From Stentor roeselii (lineage: Eukaryota; Ciliophora; Heterotrichea; Heterotrichida; Stentoridae): 64,000 nucleotides of DNA. The notes under the pieces were generated by a model. That model did not search any database. It saw nothing but the letters and a program-made list of their open reading frames with translations, and was not told where the DNA came from. Positions 31,512 to 40,815 of the stretch are shown piece after piece. Numbering within the stretch: the stretch's first letter is position 1; the number at the start of each line of letters is the position of its first letter. The DNA is taken from contig RSEH01000064.1 in assembly GCA_006503475.1 (NCBI GenBank), positions 114,327-178,326 of the forward strand, given 5' to 3'. The position numbers and the translations under genes were made by a program.

Positions 31512-32464
31512 ATGATTAAAACTAGCTGCACTTACTGCTTAAATCCAAGAAAAAAAGCTGAAATCACAAGACTATCCTGCAGTCATTCCCTTTGCCAGTT
31601 CTGTGTCTCATCCCCTATTCTCAAATCACTCCAAAAGTGTCCATTTTGCCAAAATTCCTTCCAACCTTCAGAACTTCATCCAAATTCCAATTCCTTTTCT
31701 CCTTCTATCATCCTTCCGATCAACGAAACTTTCCAAAAAAATCCAAACCTCGACTCATTTCTTTTATCTCTTCTCTCTCAAAAAAAAATTCAACAAGAAA
31801 CATTATCTTCTCTAAAGTCCTTAAAAAACTTACACGAAAATTTAAAACTTTCAGAAAAATTAAAAAATCACTTAAAAGACTCACTTCCAGAACTTTTAAA
31901 TAAAATCAAAAAATTTGAAATTTTTTCTTTCTTAAAACAAAAAATTTACTTTGGTTTAAACTACAATGATTTTATATCAAGGAAGATTTTTGCCTTGTCA
32001 ACTATCGCTTTGAATAGAGAAAAAAAAATTGTGGGTAAACCTGGAAAACTTGCATGGCTTGGAAATAAGATAAGTCTTAACAATAACTCTGCGATATTGT
32101 TGAATGATATCATTACCATCACCTCAGAATTCCCTATTTTGATTAAAACTGTTGGAGTCGGTCTTTCGCCTTGCTCGAAATCGAAAATTCGGTATTTAGA
32201 GCTCTCTGTTTATGACAGTAAAAAGAATTTTGTAGGGAATTATAATTTAAGAGAAAATAGATGTGAAAAGGGAAGGTTAACTTGTCCTTATAGGCTGGAG
32301 ACTGACATGCTGCTTGAATCTGGGGTTGAGAATAATTTACTTATAAGGTTGAAAGGTTTTGTGTTTATATTATTTTTAATGATCAGCCGGTTAGCCATCG
32401 AAAGTACCTCATTTCAACTGGTGGAGCTTCCATGACGTTTTATTTGGAATTTAATGAATTTTAA
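31512..32464 (+). CDS. RING-finger protein with PHR-like C-terminal domain (copy 1), single-base frameshift
   Basis: The N-terminus is a C3HC4 RING: CTYC, then CSHSLCQFC and CPFC within the first ~50 residues, as in E3 ubiquitin ligases. A Lys/Leu-rich helical linker follows. The C-terminal ~110 residues form a beta-rich domain (IKTVGVGLSPCSKSKIRYLE, LSVYD, LLESGVE) like the PHR domains of PAM/highwire/BTBD proteins. At 32331-32336 one base is missing relative to copy 2. The annotated frame runs into unrelated residues and stops near 32435. A shift restores FTYKVERFCVYIIF and STGGASMTFYLEF to a TAA at 32462-32464. No 15/16-nt intron explains the shift, so this is a pseudogene, sequencing error or frameshifted gene. 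Confidence 0.7.
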
Positions 32465-32663
32465 GAGGTTGGAAGATTAGAATGTTTTAAGTATTATTAT
32501 TTTATATGAAAAAAGGATAATGAGGTTTGGAAAATTTTAAGTTTTGGGTTAGTTGGTATCCTGAATGCTTTGATTCATTAAATTTAAGAATAGATTGATT
32601 CAGGTTTATTCTAAAGTCCTCAACTCAGCCCTTAAAAAATTCTTTAAAATTTCTTTATAACCC

Positions 32664-34730
32664 TTGATAATAATGGACCCACCACTAGATTATCTTCAGC
32701 GACTCGAGAAATTTCAATCAAGTTTAAAATTTCCAGTAAAGATTCAAACCATTCAAAAGTTTTTCAAGTCAAACCCTGACATTTCCCCAGGAAATCAAAT
32801 ATCAACTAAAACCATTACCGGGGTTGAAGAAGTGAATTTTTTATTCCTTTTACAGCACCTGAAGCAAGTCTACATAAAAAGAACAAAAAAGTTCTTAAAA
32901 ATCAAAGAAGAAAATATTTTCAATCTAAAGAAAATATTCGACAAGGACCTGAAAGACCAGAATCAAATGATAGTCAATTATTTTTCAAATCACGACCTAA
33001 TAGTTTGTTTAAGTGAAAAAGTGACTCAGTTCTACTTTGAACAGTTCTTCAAAGTGAAGAAGTCAACTGTTAGCTACTTCGAGATGGTGATAAAAGTGAT
33101 AAAAGAAAGCATTTCAAATTCAGTCACTAATGAATCTCATGATGCGGTTTGTGGCTTTCTTTTCACGAAAGAGGCACTGATTACTTATGTTAGGACCTTA
33201 TTCAATGGCCCTTCTCAGTGTCTTGAAAACTTGTTTTTGAAGATTTATCGAAAACAGGTACTTGAGATCATTACGCAAAAATATCAAGAGTTCACTCTTA
33301 AAAATACATTTGAAATTATTGAAAATCATTCAAATGTCCAGGAAATTGAAAATTTGATGGAAACTTGGAATTCTCTTTCACATATTCAGAAACTTAAATA
33401 TTTCAATTTTATTATCTTGAAAACTTCAAATGCCCTGAAAAAATTTGAAAAAAATGAAAGTTTTCAACTTTCTATCACGAATAATCCTGAAAAAGAAGAA
33501 AATGACCAGTTTTATGCAGAATCAAGAAGAGTAATCATAAATAAAATGCTGATTTTTAAGTTATTTCCTGAAACCAACAATGATATTTCAAACATCTGGG
33601 GAAAAAACCCTATAAAACTCTTACTTTTATTAGAAAAAAACATTCTTATCACATTTCCTGCATCATTTTCCAAAAAACTTCTGATAAAAGAAATAAAAAT
33701 CGAGAAACTTGAAGAAATCTTCAAAAATCTTCCAAATGACGAAATCGAGATAATCCGTTATTCAAGACTTCTGAAGTCAATCCTCCGAAAAATCATTGAA
33801 AGAGTAAAAAAATACATGAAAGAAAACTGGGGTCTTCAAATATCCCAAGAATCAAAAAAACACTTAAATTCAGTTCTTTTATCTCAACTCAAACCCTTCA
33901 CAAGCGAGCTTATTTCAAATCGACTTTTAAAATTTTTAGATAAAATCATCACTTCTCCAGTACTTGAAAGAATCGACGTCAGGTTTAAAGATGACCGTGA
34001 TGTGAAACCTGTTATTTCTTACATCTTGCCTACAAATACTGAAATTTCTTTGCAAAAGTTAATCGTGATTCCAAATTTCTTCGATGAGCAGAAATTTCGA
34101 GATCTTTTAAATTTTTCTAAAGAAAAATCACATAACCAGACCTTTTTATACATCTGGGAAAAAATGCAGAAAAAAACTATTGAACTCGCTTTTTCTGAAG
34201 TTTTTTCTATTCCTGAAGCCCTTGGGAATAACTTATTGTTAGCAACGAAAATGATAAATCTTTGCAAGGTGGTCACTTTTAACTCACAAGAAAATAAAAA
34301 TATTGCAAATCACATGAAAAAACTAGGAAAAAGACTTGGAAAGTTCATTGATATTCATTTCAAAAACTCTTGTGTCAGTCTTATGGCCTTTGGAGAGTCT
34401 TTAGAAATCGCTACGAATTGTGTCTTGTATTTGAATAAACATAAAAAGAAAGTAATTGACAACTTGATAATAATGTCTCGACAATCTTTAGAAGATGATC
34501 TCAGTTATTTGGTATCTGGTGGAGTTTTTAATGTTTATTTTGATAAACTTTCAATCAATAGGAGAGGAAAGGATTTTTTTAAGTTTTTAACGAAATCTTC
34601 AGGGATTCATGGAAAGTATCGGGAACGAATGATTAATATTAACTTATCTGAGTATGGGATTGAAGAGGATCATTTGTTGAAGAGTCTTCATAAGGTTATG
34701 AAATTAGTAAATACCAGAGAAACTTTATAA
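32664..34730 (+). CDS. Unknown 688-residue protein with dead-lipase-like C-terminus (copy 1)
   Basis: Paralogue of the next gene. The first ~430 residues are helical and Lys/Glu/Phe-rich without a known motif. The last ~230 residues have the order of an alpha/beta hydrolase of the DUF726/TMCO4 type: strand LQKLIVIPNFFDE, TFLYIWEKM, CVSLMAFGESLEIATNCVLYL (nucleophile elbow position), VIDNLIIMSRQ, and LVSGGVFNVYFDKL. At the elbow the catalytic Ser of G-F-S-L-G would be Gly (AFGESLE), so it should not be an active lipase. The family link is pattern-based. The ATG lies behind tgataata. The gene lies 199 nt after the RING/PHR gene on the same strand. Confidence 0.6.
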   Translation: MIIMDPPLDYLQRLEKFQSSLKFPVKIQTIQKFFKSNPDISPGNQISTKTITGVEEVNFLFLLQHLKQVYIKRTKKFLKIKEENIFNLKKIFDKDLKDQNQMIVNYFSNHDLIVCLSEKVTQFYFEQFFKVKKSTVSYFEMVIKVIKESISNSVTNESHDAVCGFLFTKEALITYVRTLFNGPSQCLENLFLKIYRKQVLEIITQKYQEFTLKNTFEIIENHSNVQEIENLMETWNSLSHIQKLKYFNFIILKTSNALKKFEKNESFQLSITNNPEKEENDQFYAESRRVIINKMLIFKLFPETNNDISNIWGKNPIKLLLLLEKNILITFPASFSKKLLIKEIKIEKLEEIFKNLPNDEIEIIRYSRLLKSILRKIIERVKKYMKENWGLQISQESKKHLNSVLLSQLKPFTSELISNRLLKFLDKIITSPVLERIDVRFKDDRDVKPVISYILPTNTEISLQKLIVIPNFFDEQKFRDLLNFSKEKSHNQTFLYIWEKMQKKTIELAFSEVFSIPEALGNNLLLATKMINLCKVVTFNSQENKNIANHMKKLGKRLGKFIDIHFKNSCVSLMAFGESLEIATNCVLYLNKHKKKVIDNLIIMSRQSLEDDLSYLVSGGVFNVYFDKLSINRRGKDFFKFLTKSSGIHGKYRERMININLSEYGIEEDHLLKSLHKVMKLVNTRETL

Positions 34731-34917
34731 TGATAAATAGTTTAAGTTTTAATTACATGAAGTGATTTATTTAAACTTTAGGATTAAATGATTTTTATTA
34801 GAAAATTTATTCTAGTTAATTTAATTCTTTCGGATAATCCTAAGTTCTTGAAATTGTGACTTTTTCATCTTATTTTCTTATTTAAAAACCCTTGAAATAT
34901 CTACATTTTCTATATAA

Positions 34918-36870
34918 ATGAATAACAGATACCAGCGGAAACTTGCTGAATTCGAGTCTTCTTTGAAATTTCCAGTGAAATTGGCAAAAATAAAGAAATT
35001 TCTGAAAAAAAACGAAGATTATTCTGAAAATCAATCATTTTCCAACCAACTCTTCAAAAATATCGAAGAACAGAACTATTTCGCACTATTAGAACTATTC
35101 ACCTCAACCTATCATTCAAAAATATCAGTAAACCTTTCAATCCAAGCACCTAACCTTTTAAAACTCGTTCCAAAGTTCGAATCAGATCTAAAAGAAAATG
35201 AAAATTTGATAAAATTCATCGAATCCCATGAAATTCTTTTAAAACTCTCTGAAAAACTCACAGTAAGGTACTTCAAGATTTTATTAAAAAAGATAAAAAT
35301 CCCAGAAATTCAAGAAATCTTTGAAAAAATTAAAGAAAATGTAAAAGTCTCGATTTTAAATTCAAGTTTCACTGATTTTCAAACAATCGCATTTTATCGA
35401 TTTGAAAATGAAATTTTAGAAGAATTTCGAGTAATTTTTTCAAGTTTTGCTTATGTTTTTCCCGTTGAAAAGGTCCTTTTAAATGTTTTTAAGAAAACTT
35501 GCATTGTTGAGGCGAGAATTAAGTTAGAAGAGTTCATCGCTGAATGTATTTCAGAGGTTTTAGACATGAGAGATCCAAATGAAATCATTGAAAATTTGAA
35601 GAATCGGTGGAATTTTATAAGTGAATTGGAAAAAATCAAGTTTTTTCTCGTCTCTGTCATCAAAGCGGCTAAAATTCTGAAAATTTTCAAAGAGGATCAA
35701 AAATCTTATTCATCCAAAAGAGCTGAAATCCTTTTAAACATCAAAGAAAAGAAACTTTTTAAAGACAGTAATAATTTTCTTTTAAAGTTCTGGAGAAAAA
35801 GACCCTCGAATTTTTTACTTTTCATTGAAAGATGTTTGTTAAAGAAGTACCCTTTTGTTAAAGCAAAAAAAATGATACTAAAAATAGTCAATAATGAAGA
35901 AAAGCCACTAATTGACTCCCAACTAAAAAAAACCCAAAAAAAACTAAAGGAAATTCCAAAAATAATCTTAAAAAAACTGAAAAACTTCATGAAAACCTAT
36001 GAAAACACTGTTTATTTCACATCGATTCTTGAAGACCTGAACCTCTTCATCCTTTCCGAATTAAAACCTCTTTGCAATCCTTCCTTCTTTATAAAGCTTT
36101 CCAAGTCTTCATCCCTCTACATGTCCAAAACCTTAAACAAGCTTCTTCCAAAGCTCGAAACGAACCAAAACATAACCAAAACCTTTTCAGGCCTAAAAAC
36201 AATGAACAAGTCTCCATCTCTACAAAAGCTAATAATTATTCCAAATACTTTCGACCGAAATTCTTTAAAACCTCTCGAAAAATTCGCATCAAACCTTCAC
36301 GAAACCGAATCTTTAATCTACTACTGGAAACCTGAACCACTAAAAGTCCCAGAAAGAACAATTTTAAACATTTCTACTTTATTTTGCAACAATTCCTTGA
36401 AATTATTCACCTACGGGTGCAAAGCCGCTTATGACTTCAGTTCCAGTTACTCCTCATTCGGTAAAATCAACCAAGAAATAACCCATTCAGGAGAAACCCT
36501 TGCAGAAATCATTAAAAATTCCTATCAAAATTGTTCTATTAACTTAATGGTTTTTGGAGTTGCTCTTGAAGTTGCTGGAATTTGTTTAAAAAAACTTGGA
36601 AAACTTGAAATACCTGTTGTTGACAATCTTATTATTTTATCTCAACAAGAAATTCCTGTTGACTTTCAACAAAGTGTTACTGGGAAAATTTTTAATGTTC
36701 ATTTGGCTCAGGTTTCTTATACTGCAAAGTTGCAGAAATATGTGAGTTGTTTAAGTAAAAATTATGGAAGTGATGGAGATTATCGAGAAAAATGTGTTAA
36801 TGTTGAAGTTAATGAATTTGATGGGGTTGATTTGGATAAAGTACTTGAGTTGGTTCAGATTAGAGAGTAG
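34918..36870 (+). CDS. Unknown 650-residue protein with dead-lipase-like C-terminus (copy 2)
   Basis: Same architecture as its neighbour. The shared N-terminal opening is KLAEFESSLKFPVKLAKIKKF (compare RLEKFQSSLKFPVKIQTIQKF). A helical Lys-rich middle follows, then LQKLIIIPNTFD, SINLMVFGVALEVAGICLKKL at the nucleophile-elbow position (VFGVALE, no Ser), VVDNLIILSQQ, and VTGKIFNVHLAQVS. Both copies lack the catalytic Ser but keep the surrounding fold, which argues for a conserved non-enzymatic role. The ATG follows CTATATAA. Third positions switch to A/C-ending between about 35900 and 36480. Confidence 0.6.
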   Translation: MNNRYQRKLAEFESSLKFPVKLAKIKKFLKKNEDYSENQSFSNQLFKNIEEQNYFALLELFTSTYHSKISVNLSIQAPNLLKLVPKFESDLKENENLIKFIESHEILLKLSEKLTVRYFKILLKKIKIPEIQEIFEKIKENVKVSILNSSFTDFQTIAFYRFENEILEEFRVIFSSFAYVFPVEKVLLNVFKKTCIVEARIKLEEFIAECISEVLDMRDPNEIIENLKNRWNFISELEKIKFFLVSVIKAAKILKIFKEDQKSYSSKRAEILLNIKEKKLFKDSNNFLLKFWRKRPSNFLLFIERCLLKKYPFVKAKKMILKIVNNEEKPLIDSQLKKTQKKLKEIPKIILKKLKNFMKTYENTVYFTSILEDLNLFILSELKPLCNPSFFIKLSKSSSLYMSKTLNKLLPKLETNQNITKTFSGLKTMNKSPSLQKLIIIPNTFDRNSLKPLEKFASNLHETESLIYYWKPEPLKVPERTILNISTLFCNNSLKLFTYGCKAAYDFSSSYSSFGKINQEITHSGETLAEIIKNSYQNCSINLMVFGVALEVAGICLKKLGKLEIPVVDNLIILSQQEIPVDFQQSVTGKIFNVHLAQVSYTAKLQKYVSCLSKNYGSDGDYREKCVNVEVNEFDGVDLDKVLELVQIRE

Positions 36871-37006
36871 CTTAATTAATAGATTTGATTGAAAGTGTTT
36901 AATTTTAGTTTTGTTGGAGTTTTGAAGGAAAAGGTTATGTTTTGATTGGAATTTTTCAGATTAGATGAAAAAATTAGAGAAATTTGAATCTGGTAATAAT
37001 CTATAA

Positions 37007-37990
37007 ATGGATAGTTCATGTGATTACTGCTCTCAGTCAAAAAAGAGAATCATCAGTTTAGACTGTGATCATCATCTCTGCAATTCTTGCATAGATTACC
37101 TAGCCTCTCAGAGAATCAATTGTCCATTTTGTTCCAGCAATACTGAAAAATTCGACCAGATCAGAAAAACTTCCAATAAAACTGAACCAAACAAACCAAA
37201 ATTCCTTCAAAAAGATCTGTCATCAAATAAAATAGAAACAGATCTGAGCAAGTCGGATGAAAAATTCCACAATTTTCACTCTTTTCTCTTGTCACAGAAA
37301 GAAAAGTCATTAAATATTCTTGAAAATCTCAAATTTATCTCTCAACTCTTGAAAATTCCAGAACTTTTCAAAGAAATTGATAAAATTGAATTTTTAGATC
37401 TTAAAATGAAATTAGCTGTAGTGAAAAAATTTAAAATATTCAAAATTGTTAAGAAAAAAATTAATTTTAGTCCTGTTTTTAATGCGAATTCAATGATCAT
37501 TAACTATATTCAAGACCTTTCAACTGTTGCTTTAAGTCGAGAAAAGAGAAAAGTGCCTCGATCTCATCAATTTGCTTGGCTTGGGAAAAAAGTTTCTGTT
37601 TTTCAAGATGTAAGTCAGTATCTTAATGATCATTTCATGGTGACATCTGATGTTCCTATTATTATTCAGTCTATTGGAGTTGGTTTATCGCCTTGTTCTG
37701 GAAATCGCATTAAATTTCGGAGTTTGAGTATTTTTGATGATAAAGGAACCCTTGTCAATACTTACAGTTTAAAGGAAAATACTAATGAGAAGGGAAGACT
37801 TACTTATCAATATAACTTAAATCCTGAATTGCTTATTGAATCTGGAGTCAAGTATCGATTTACTTATGAAGTTCAAGGATCTTGTATTTATATCATCACA
37901 AATCAGACAAATATCAAGTATAAAAATTATCAGATCAGTAATGGAGGAGCTTCTTTGACTTTTTATTTTAAGTTTCTTGATATTCTTTAA
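37007..37990 (+). CDS. RING-finger protein with PHR-like C-terminal domain (copy 2, intact)
   Basis: A 327-residue protein, paralogous to 31512-32464. RING residues are CDYC, CDHHLCNSC and CPFC. A polar linker and helical region follow, then the C-terminal beta-rich domain: REKRKVPRSHQFAWLGKKV, IIIQSIGVGLSPCSGNRIKF, IESGVKYRFTYEVQGSCIYI, ISNGGASLTFYFKF. The RING suggests E3 ubiquitin ligase activity and the C-terminal domain probably binds the target. With the two dead-lipase-like genes between the copies, the order is RING-lipase-lipase-RING, all on the plus strand. The ATG follows ATCTATAA. Confidence 0.75.
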   Translation: MDSSCDYCSQSKKRIISLDCDHHLCNSCIDYLASQRINCPFCSSNTEKFDQIRKTSNKTEPNKPKFLQKDLSSNKIETDLSKSDEKFHNFHSFLLSQKEKSLNILENLKFISQLLKIPELFKEIDKIEFLDLKMKLAVVKKFKIFKIVKKKINFSPVFNANSMIINYIQDLSTVALSREKRKVPRSHQFAWLGKKVSVFQDVSQYLNDHFMVTSDVPIIIQSIGVGLSPCSGNRIKFRSLSIFDDKGTLVNTYSLKENTNEKGRLTYQYNLNPELLIESGVKYRFTYEVQGSCIYIITNQTNIKYKNYQISNGGASLTFYFKFLDIL

Positions 37991-38614
37991 GGAGTAGTTG
38001 ATTTATATATTATAAGATGAATGTTTTTATGATAAATGAGTGGTTTTGTATTTCATAATTTGAGTTTTTTCATGAATTGAATTATTTCAAAACTAAGATT
38101 ATTCGATTAATTCTTTTATTTTATGTTATTCTTTTAAGACTATTTCAGAATGTTTTAAGATGTTATTTAAAGATATAAAGAAAGATTATTCAAATTTTGA
38201 TCTTTTTTATCGAAGAAATTTCAGTGTTGTTGAAAATTAAGATTAGTTTACAGGATGAAGTTAATTAATTTTATTTTATTGTAACTAGTTATCTTAACTT
38301 TAAATTACTCAATGTAAATTTCAAATAATCAAAGTCTTCTGTGTCTTATGAAAATTAAATCTCAATATAAATTTCAAATAATCAAAGTCTTCTGTGTCTA
38401 ATGAAAATTAAATCATATGAAAACTATAATCTAATCATTCTACTCTAAAAGATATTCATTAAAAAATTCATTTATTCATTCCTTACCAAAAATATGATCT
38501 TCCAACTAAAATCCAAACTTAACAAACAATCCAACTAAAAAATTTCCACTTTTCTCAATCCAGTGAAAATAACCCCAGATTAATTCATCAAAACTTAATC
38601 TCTAAATTATTTCA
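37991..38614. other. 624-bp convergent 3' flanks with a 53-bp duplication
   Basis: Between the convergent RING/PHR and ZNF598 genes. AT-rich. Contains the 53-bp tandem duplication listed separately. No gene seen. Confidence 0.6.
38311..38416. repeat. 53-bp direct tandem duplication (two copies)
   Basis: The unit begins aatgtaaatttcaaataatc and includes aaagtcttctgtgtct. Copy 2 starts 53 bp later (38364) with only a few changes. Confidence 0.85.
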
Positions 38615-40810
38615 TCAATTTCTTCTCAGTGGCCTTCTCCAAGCTCTTCTATTATAAACGCCCCGATCCCTAAAATCCCTTCCATCCCTTCCATCCCTTC
38701 CATCCCCTCTTCTACCCTCCATAATTTCATTAAGTTTATCAATAATTCCCTTCGAATCTTTAACATTCTTGCTAATAATCCCAAAAGCCACATCTTTTAA
38801 CTGAGGACTAATAATATCAGCACAAGCTTTCGCCAACTCAGATATTGAAATGACTTTAGACTTATACATCTCCAAATTTTCCGTTAAAATTTCTTCAACC
38901 CTAGAAATTTCTTCATGATTGACAGGAGGAAATTCAGGAAAGAACTTATCATCAAGTCTCTCTTCTTGACTTTCAAACCTTTTATTCGAATTGAAAGCAT
39001 TTCTATTTTCAGATTGGCTTTCAAGAAACCTGTTATTAGAATTGAAAGCATTTCTATTTTCAGATCTATTTTCAGATTGGCTTTCAAGAAACCTGTTATT
39101 TGAAGACTTGTTATTCACTACCCTAGGCTGTTCAACAAACCTGTTATTACCTTGATTCATACTGCGATTATTCACAGGTCTTACAGGACCTTGAGAGATA
39201 AGTTTGCAGATCTTCTCATTATTTGACTTATCTCTTAGATTTGATTGAATTATCTCTAAAGCCAAAGTCATTTGCTGAGGACTGATGAACTCTTTGATGC
39301 TTAAAGCGAAGTCCTTCACGTCTATCAATTCAGTATTTAAAAGACAGATGTTATCCAGAAGTGTTTCTATGTTTTTATCAGAGAGTTCATCGAGATGTCG
39401 AGAGTTTCCTGCTGGTCTCACCTGGTCCGGCTGCGCTTTAAACCCGGTTTTTTTCTCCTCTCCGAAGCGGTCGTAAAACCTGTCCTCAATCTTGATTTTC
39501 CTGTTGTTTTGTCCATTACCTTCTAAATTTTCTCCTTTTTTCTCCTCCCAAGGGTTATTTTGATGTGGTTTTCGATAGTTCGGGTTATTTAATCGAAAAA
39601 TAATTTCTTCTCTATCCGAATTCGACACAATCTTTTCTCTTAACTTAACAAAAAGTTGATTATCAATCGGAATTTGCTCTTTTCTAATAAATTCAACAAA
39701 CTCTTCTAACGACATGTCATGATTGTTAATTCTTGAAATATTGGCTTCTAAAAGAGAAGGCTTTGAAGGAGATTCAAATCTTTCGATGACTTCTCCGCGT
39801 GGTTGTCTTTCAACTCGCTTGGGTTGTTCCTTTGGTTGTTCCTTGGGCTTTGAAATGTTGACCTTGGGTGGGACATAAGCAGGCTTGACCCAGGCGTTAG
39901 GAGCCGAGATGACTTTTGAGTAGTCCAAAGCTCTTGAGTTACTCTTGGCTGGAGCTCCTAATGCTGGAAACTCAGTCGAAGATACAGACCCAGACTGACC
40001 ACGCTTCTGAGAATTGTCTTCAAAAACACACTTTTCCTCCTCAACACCTACTTTAAAAGACATCGCTGGCTTAGGTGCTATTTTTCCAGGGTGTTCTTTT
40101 CTGTAATGTTCTTGAAAGTCCTCGTATTTCTTAAAAACAAAACATTTCTGTCTTTTACATTCGAATAACTCACAGTAAAAATGTTTTTCTTGGTAATGTT
40201 TTTCAAGACTTTCAAAGTTCAAATAAGCGACTCTATGTTCAAAAGGACAAAAATCACAAAAATGATGATTTTGCTTGATATGAGCAACAAGTCCACTAGT
40301 ATCATAAAAGAAATTTCCACAAACATTACATTTTTTATGCATACTTTTCTTATGATTGACAAGTTCATTTTCCTCAAAAAGGCTCTGCTCAGAAGGAAAG
40401 AGTTTCGAGCTCTGAACACATTGTTCACAAAGAACTTTCTTATGAACTTCTTTCGCATGATTCTTATATTCAGTCACATTGCGAAATTCAACTTTACACA
40501 ACTGACAAGATGTTTTTTTAATGGCAGCAAGTCGATTAAGTTCTTCTTTCGATTCAAAATAAAGACCACTATGCATGTCTTTCGTGAAGCCTTGATAAGT
40601 CTCTCCCCAGCTGGTTGAAGCAAGACTTTCATAGGAAAGACTTGGGTCATCAACAATGAAGATCGTCTGACATGAAGCTCTGCAAACGGGGCAGTTGTTT
40701 GACTTGAGTTGGACAAGCATTCGAAACCAGCAAAGCGAGCAGACTTCTTTGTGCTCGCATTCAGGAAGGCCGAAGAAAGTGAAAGTCTCAGCACAAAGAG
40801 TGCATTCCAT
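38615..40810 (-). CDS. ZNF598: ZNF598/Hel2-type RING E3 ligase of ribosome quality control
   Basis: A 731-residue protein. The N-terminal RING (CTLC, CEHKEVCSLC, CPVC; residues 4-45) is followed by several C2H2-type zinc fingers (CQLCKVEFRNVTEYKNH, CNVCGNFFYDTSGLVAH, CDFCPFEHRVAYLNF, CELFECKRQKCFVF), the arrangement of ZNF598/Hel2. These ligases recognise collided ribosomes and ubiquitinate small-subunit proteins to start ribosome quality control. The C-terminal half is disordered and Asn/Arg/Glu-rich. It contains short conserved helical modules (LSLEEFVEFIRKEQ, ISPQQMTLALEII and ISPQLKDVAFGII) and internal duplications near 38980-39110 and at the GRD repeats (38650-38710). Family call firm, pathway inferred. 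Confidence 0.88.
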   Translation of the reverse strand: MECTLCAETFTFFGLPECEHKEVCSLCWFRMLVQLKSNNCPVCRASCQTIFIVDDPSLSYESLASTSWGETYQGFTKDMHSGLYFESKEELNRLAAIKKTSCQLCKVEFRNVTEYKNHAKEVHKKVLCEQCVQSSKLFPSEQSLFEENELVNHKKSMHKKCNVCGNFFYDTSGLVAHIKQNHHFCDFCPFEHRVAYLNFESLEKHYQEKHFYCELFECKRQKCFVFKKYEDFQEHYRKEHPGKIAPKPAMSFKVGVEEEKCVFEDNSQKRGQSGSVSSTEFPALGAPAKSNSRALDYSKVISAPNAWVKPAYVPPKVNISKPKEQPKEQPKRVERQPRGEVIERFESPSKPSLLEANISRINNHDMSLEEFVEFIRKEQIPIDNQLFVKLREKIVSNSDREEIIFRLNNPNYRKPHQNNPWEEKKGENLEGNGQNNRKIKIEDRFYDRFGEEKKTGFKAQPDQVRPAGNSRHLDELSDKNIETLLDNICLLNTELIDVKDFALSIKEFISPQQMTLALEIIQSNLRDKSNNEKICKLISQGPVRPVNNRSMNQGNNRFVEQPRVVNNKSSNNRFLESQSENRSENRNAFNSNNRFLESQSENRNAFNSNKRFESQEERLDDKFFPEFPPVNHEEISRVEEILTENLEMYKSKVISISELAKACADIISPQLKDVAFGIISKNVKDSKGIIDKLNEIMEGRRGDGRDGRDGRDFRDRGVYNRRAWRRPLRRN
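38650..39110 (-). repeat. In-frame minisatellites in the ZNF598-like gene
   Basis: Two zones. Near 38680-38705 a 9-10-bp unit (cttccatcc) encodes GRD repeats. Near 38985-39105 duplicated segments encode NRFLESQSENRNAFNSN twice. Both keep the frame. Confidence 0.75.
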
Positions 40811-40815
40811 GATTA

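Noticed and set aside
32318-32345. A 23-nt intron in RING/PHR copy 1
   Set aside because: Length would be atypical, and it would remove residues that are present in the paralogue. A one-base loss explains the alignment better.
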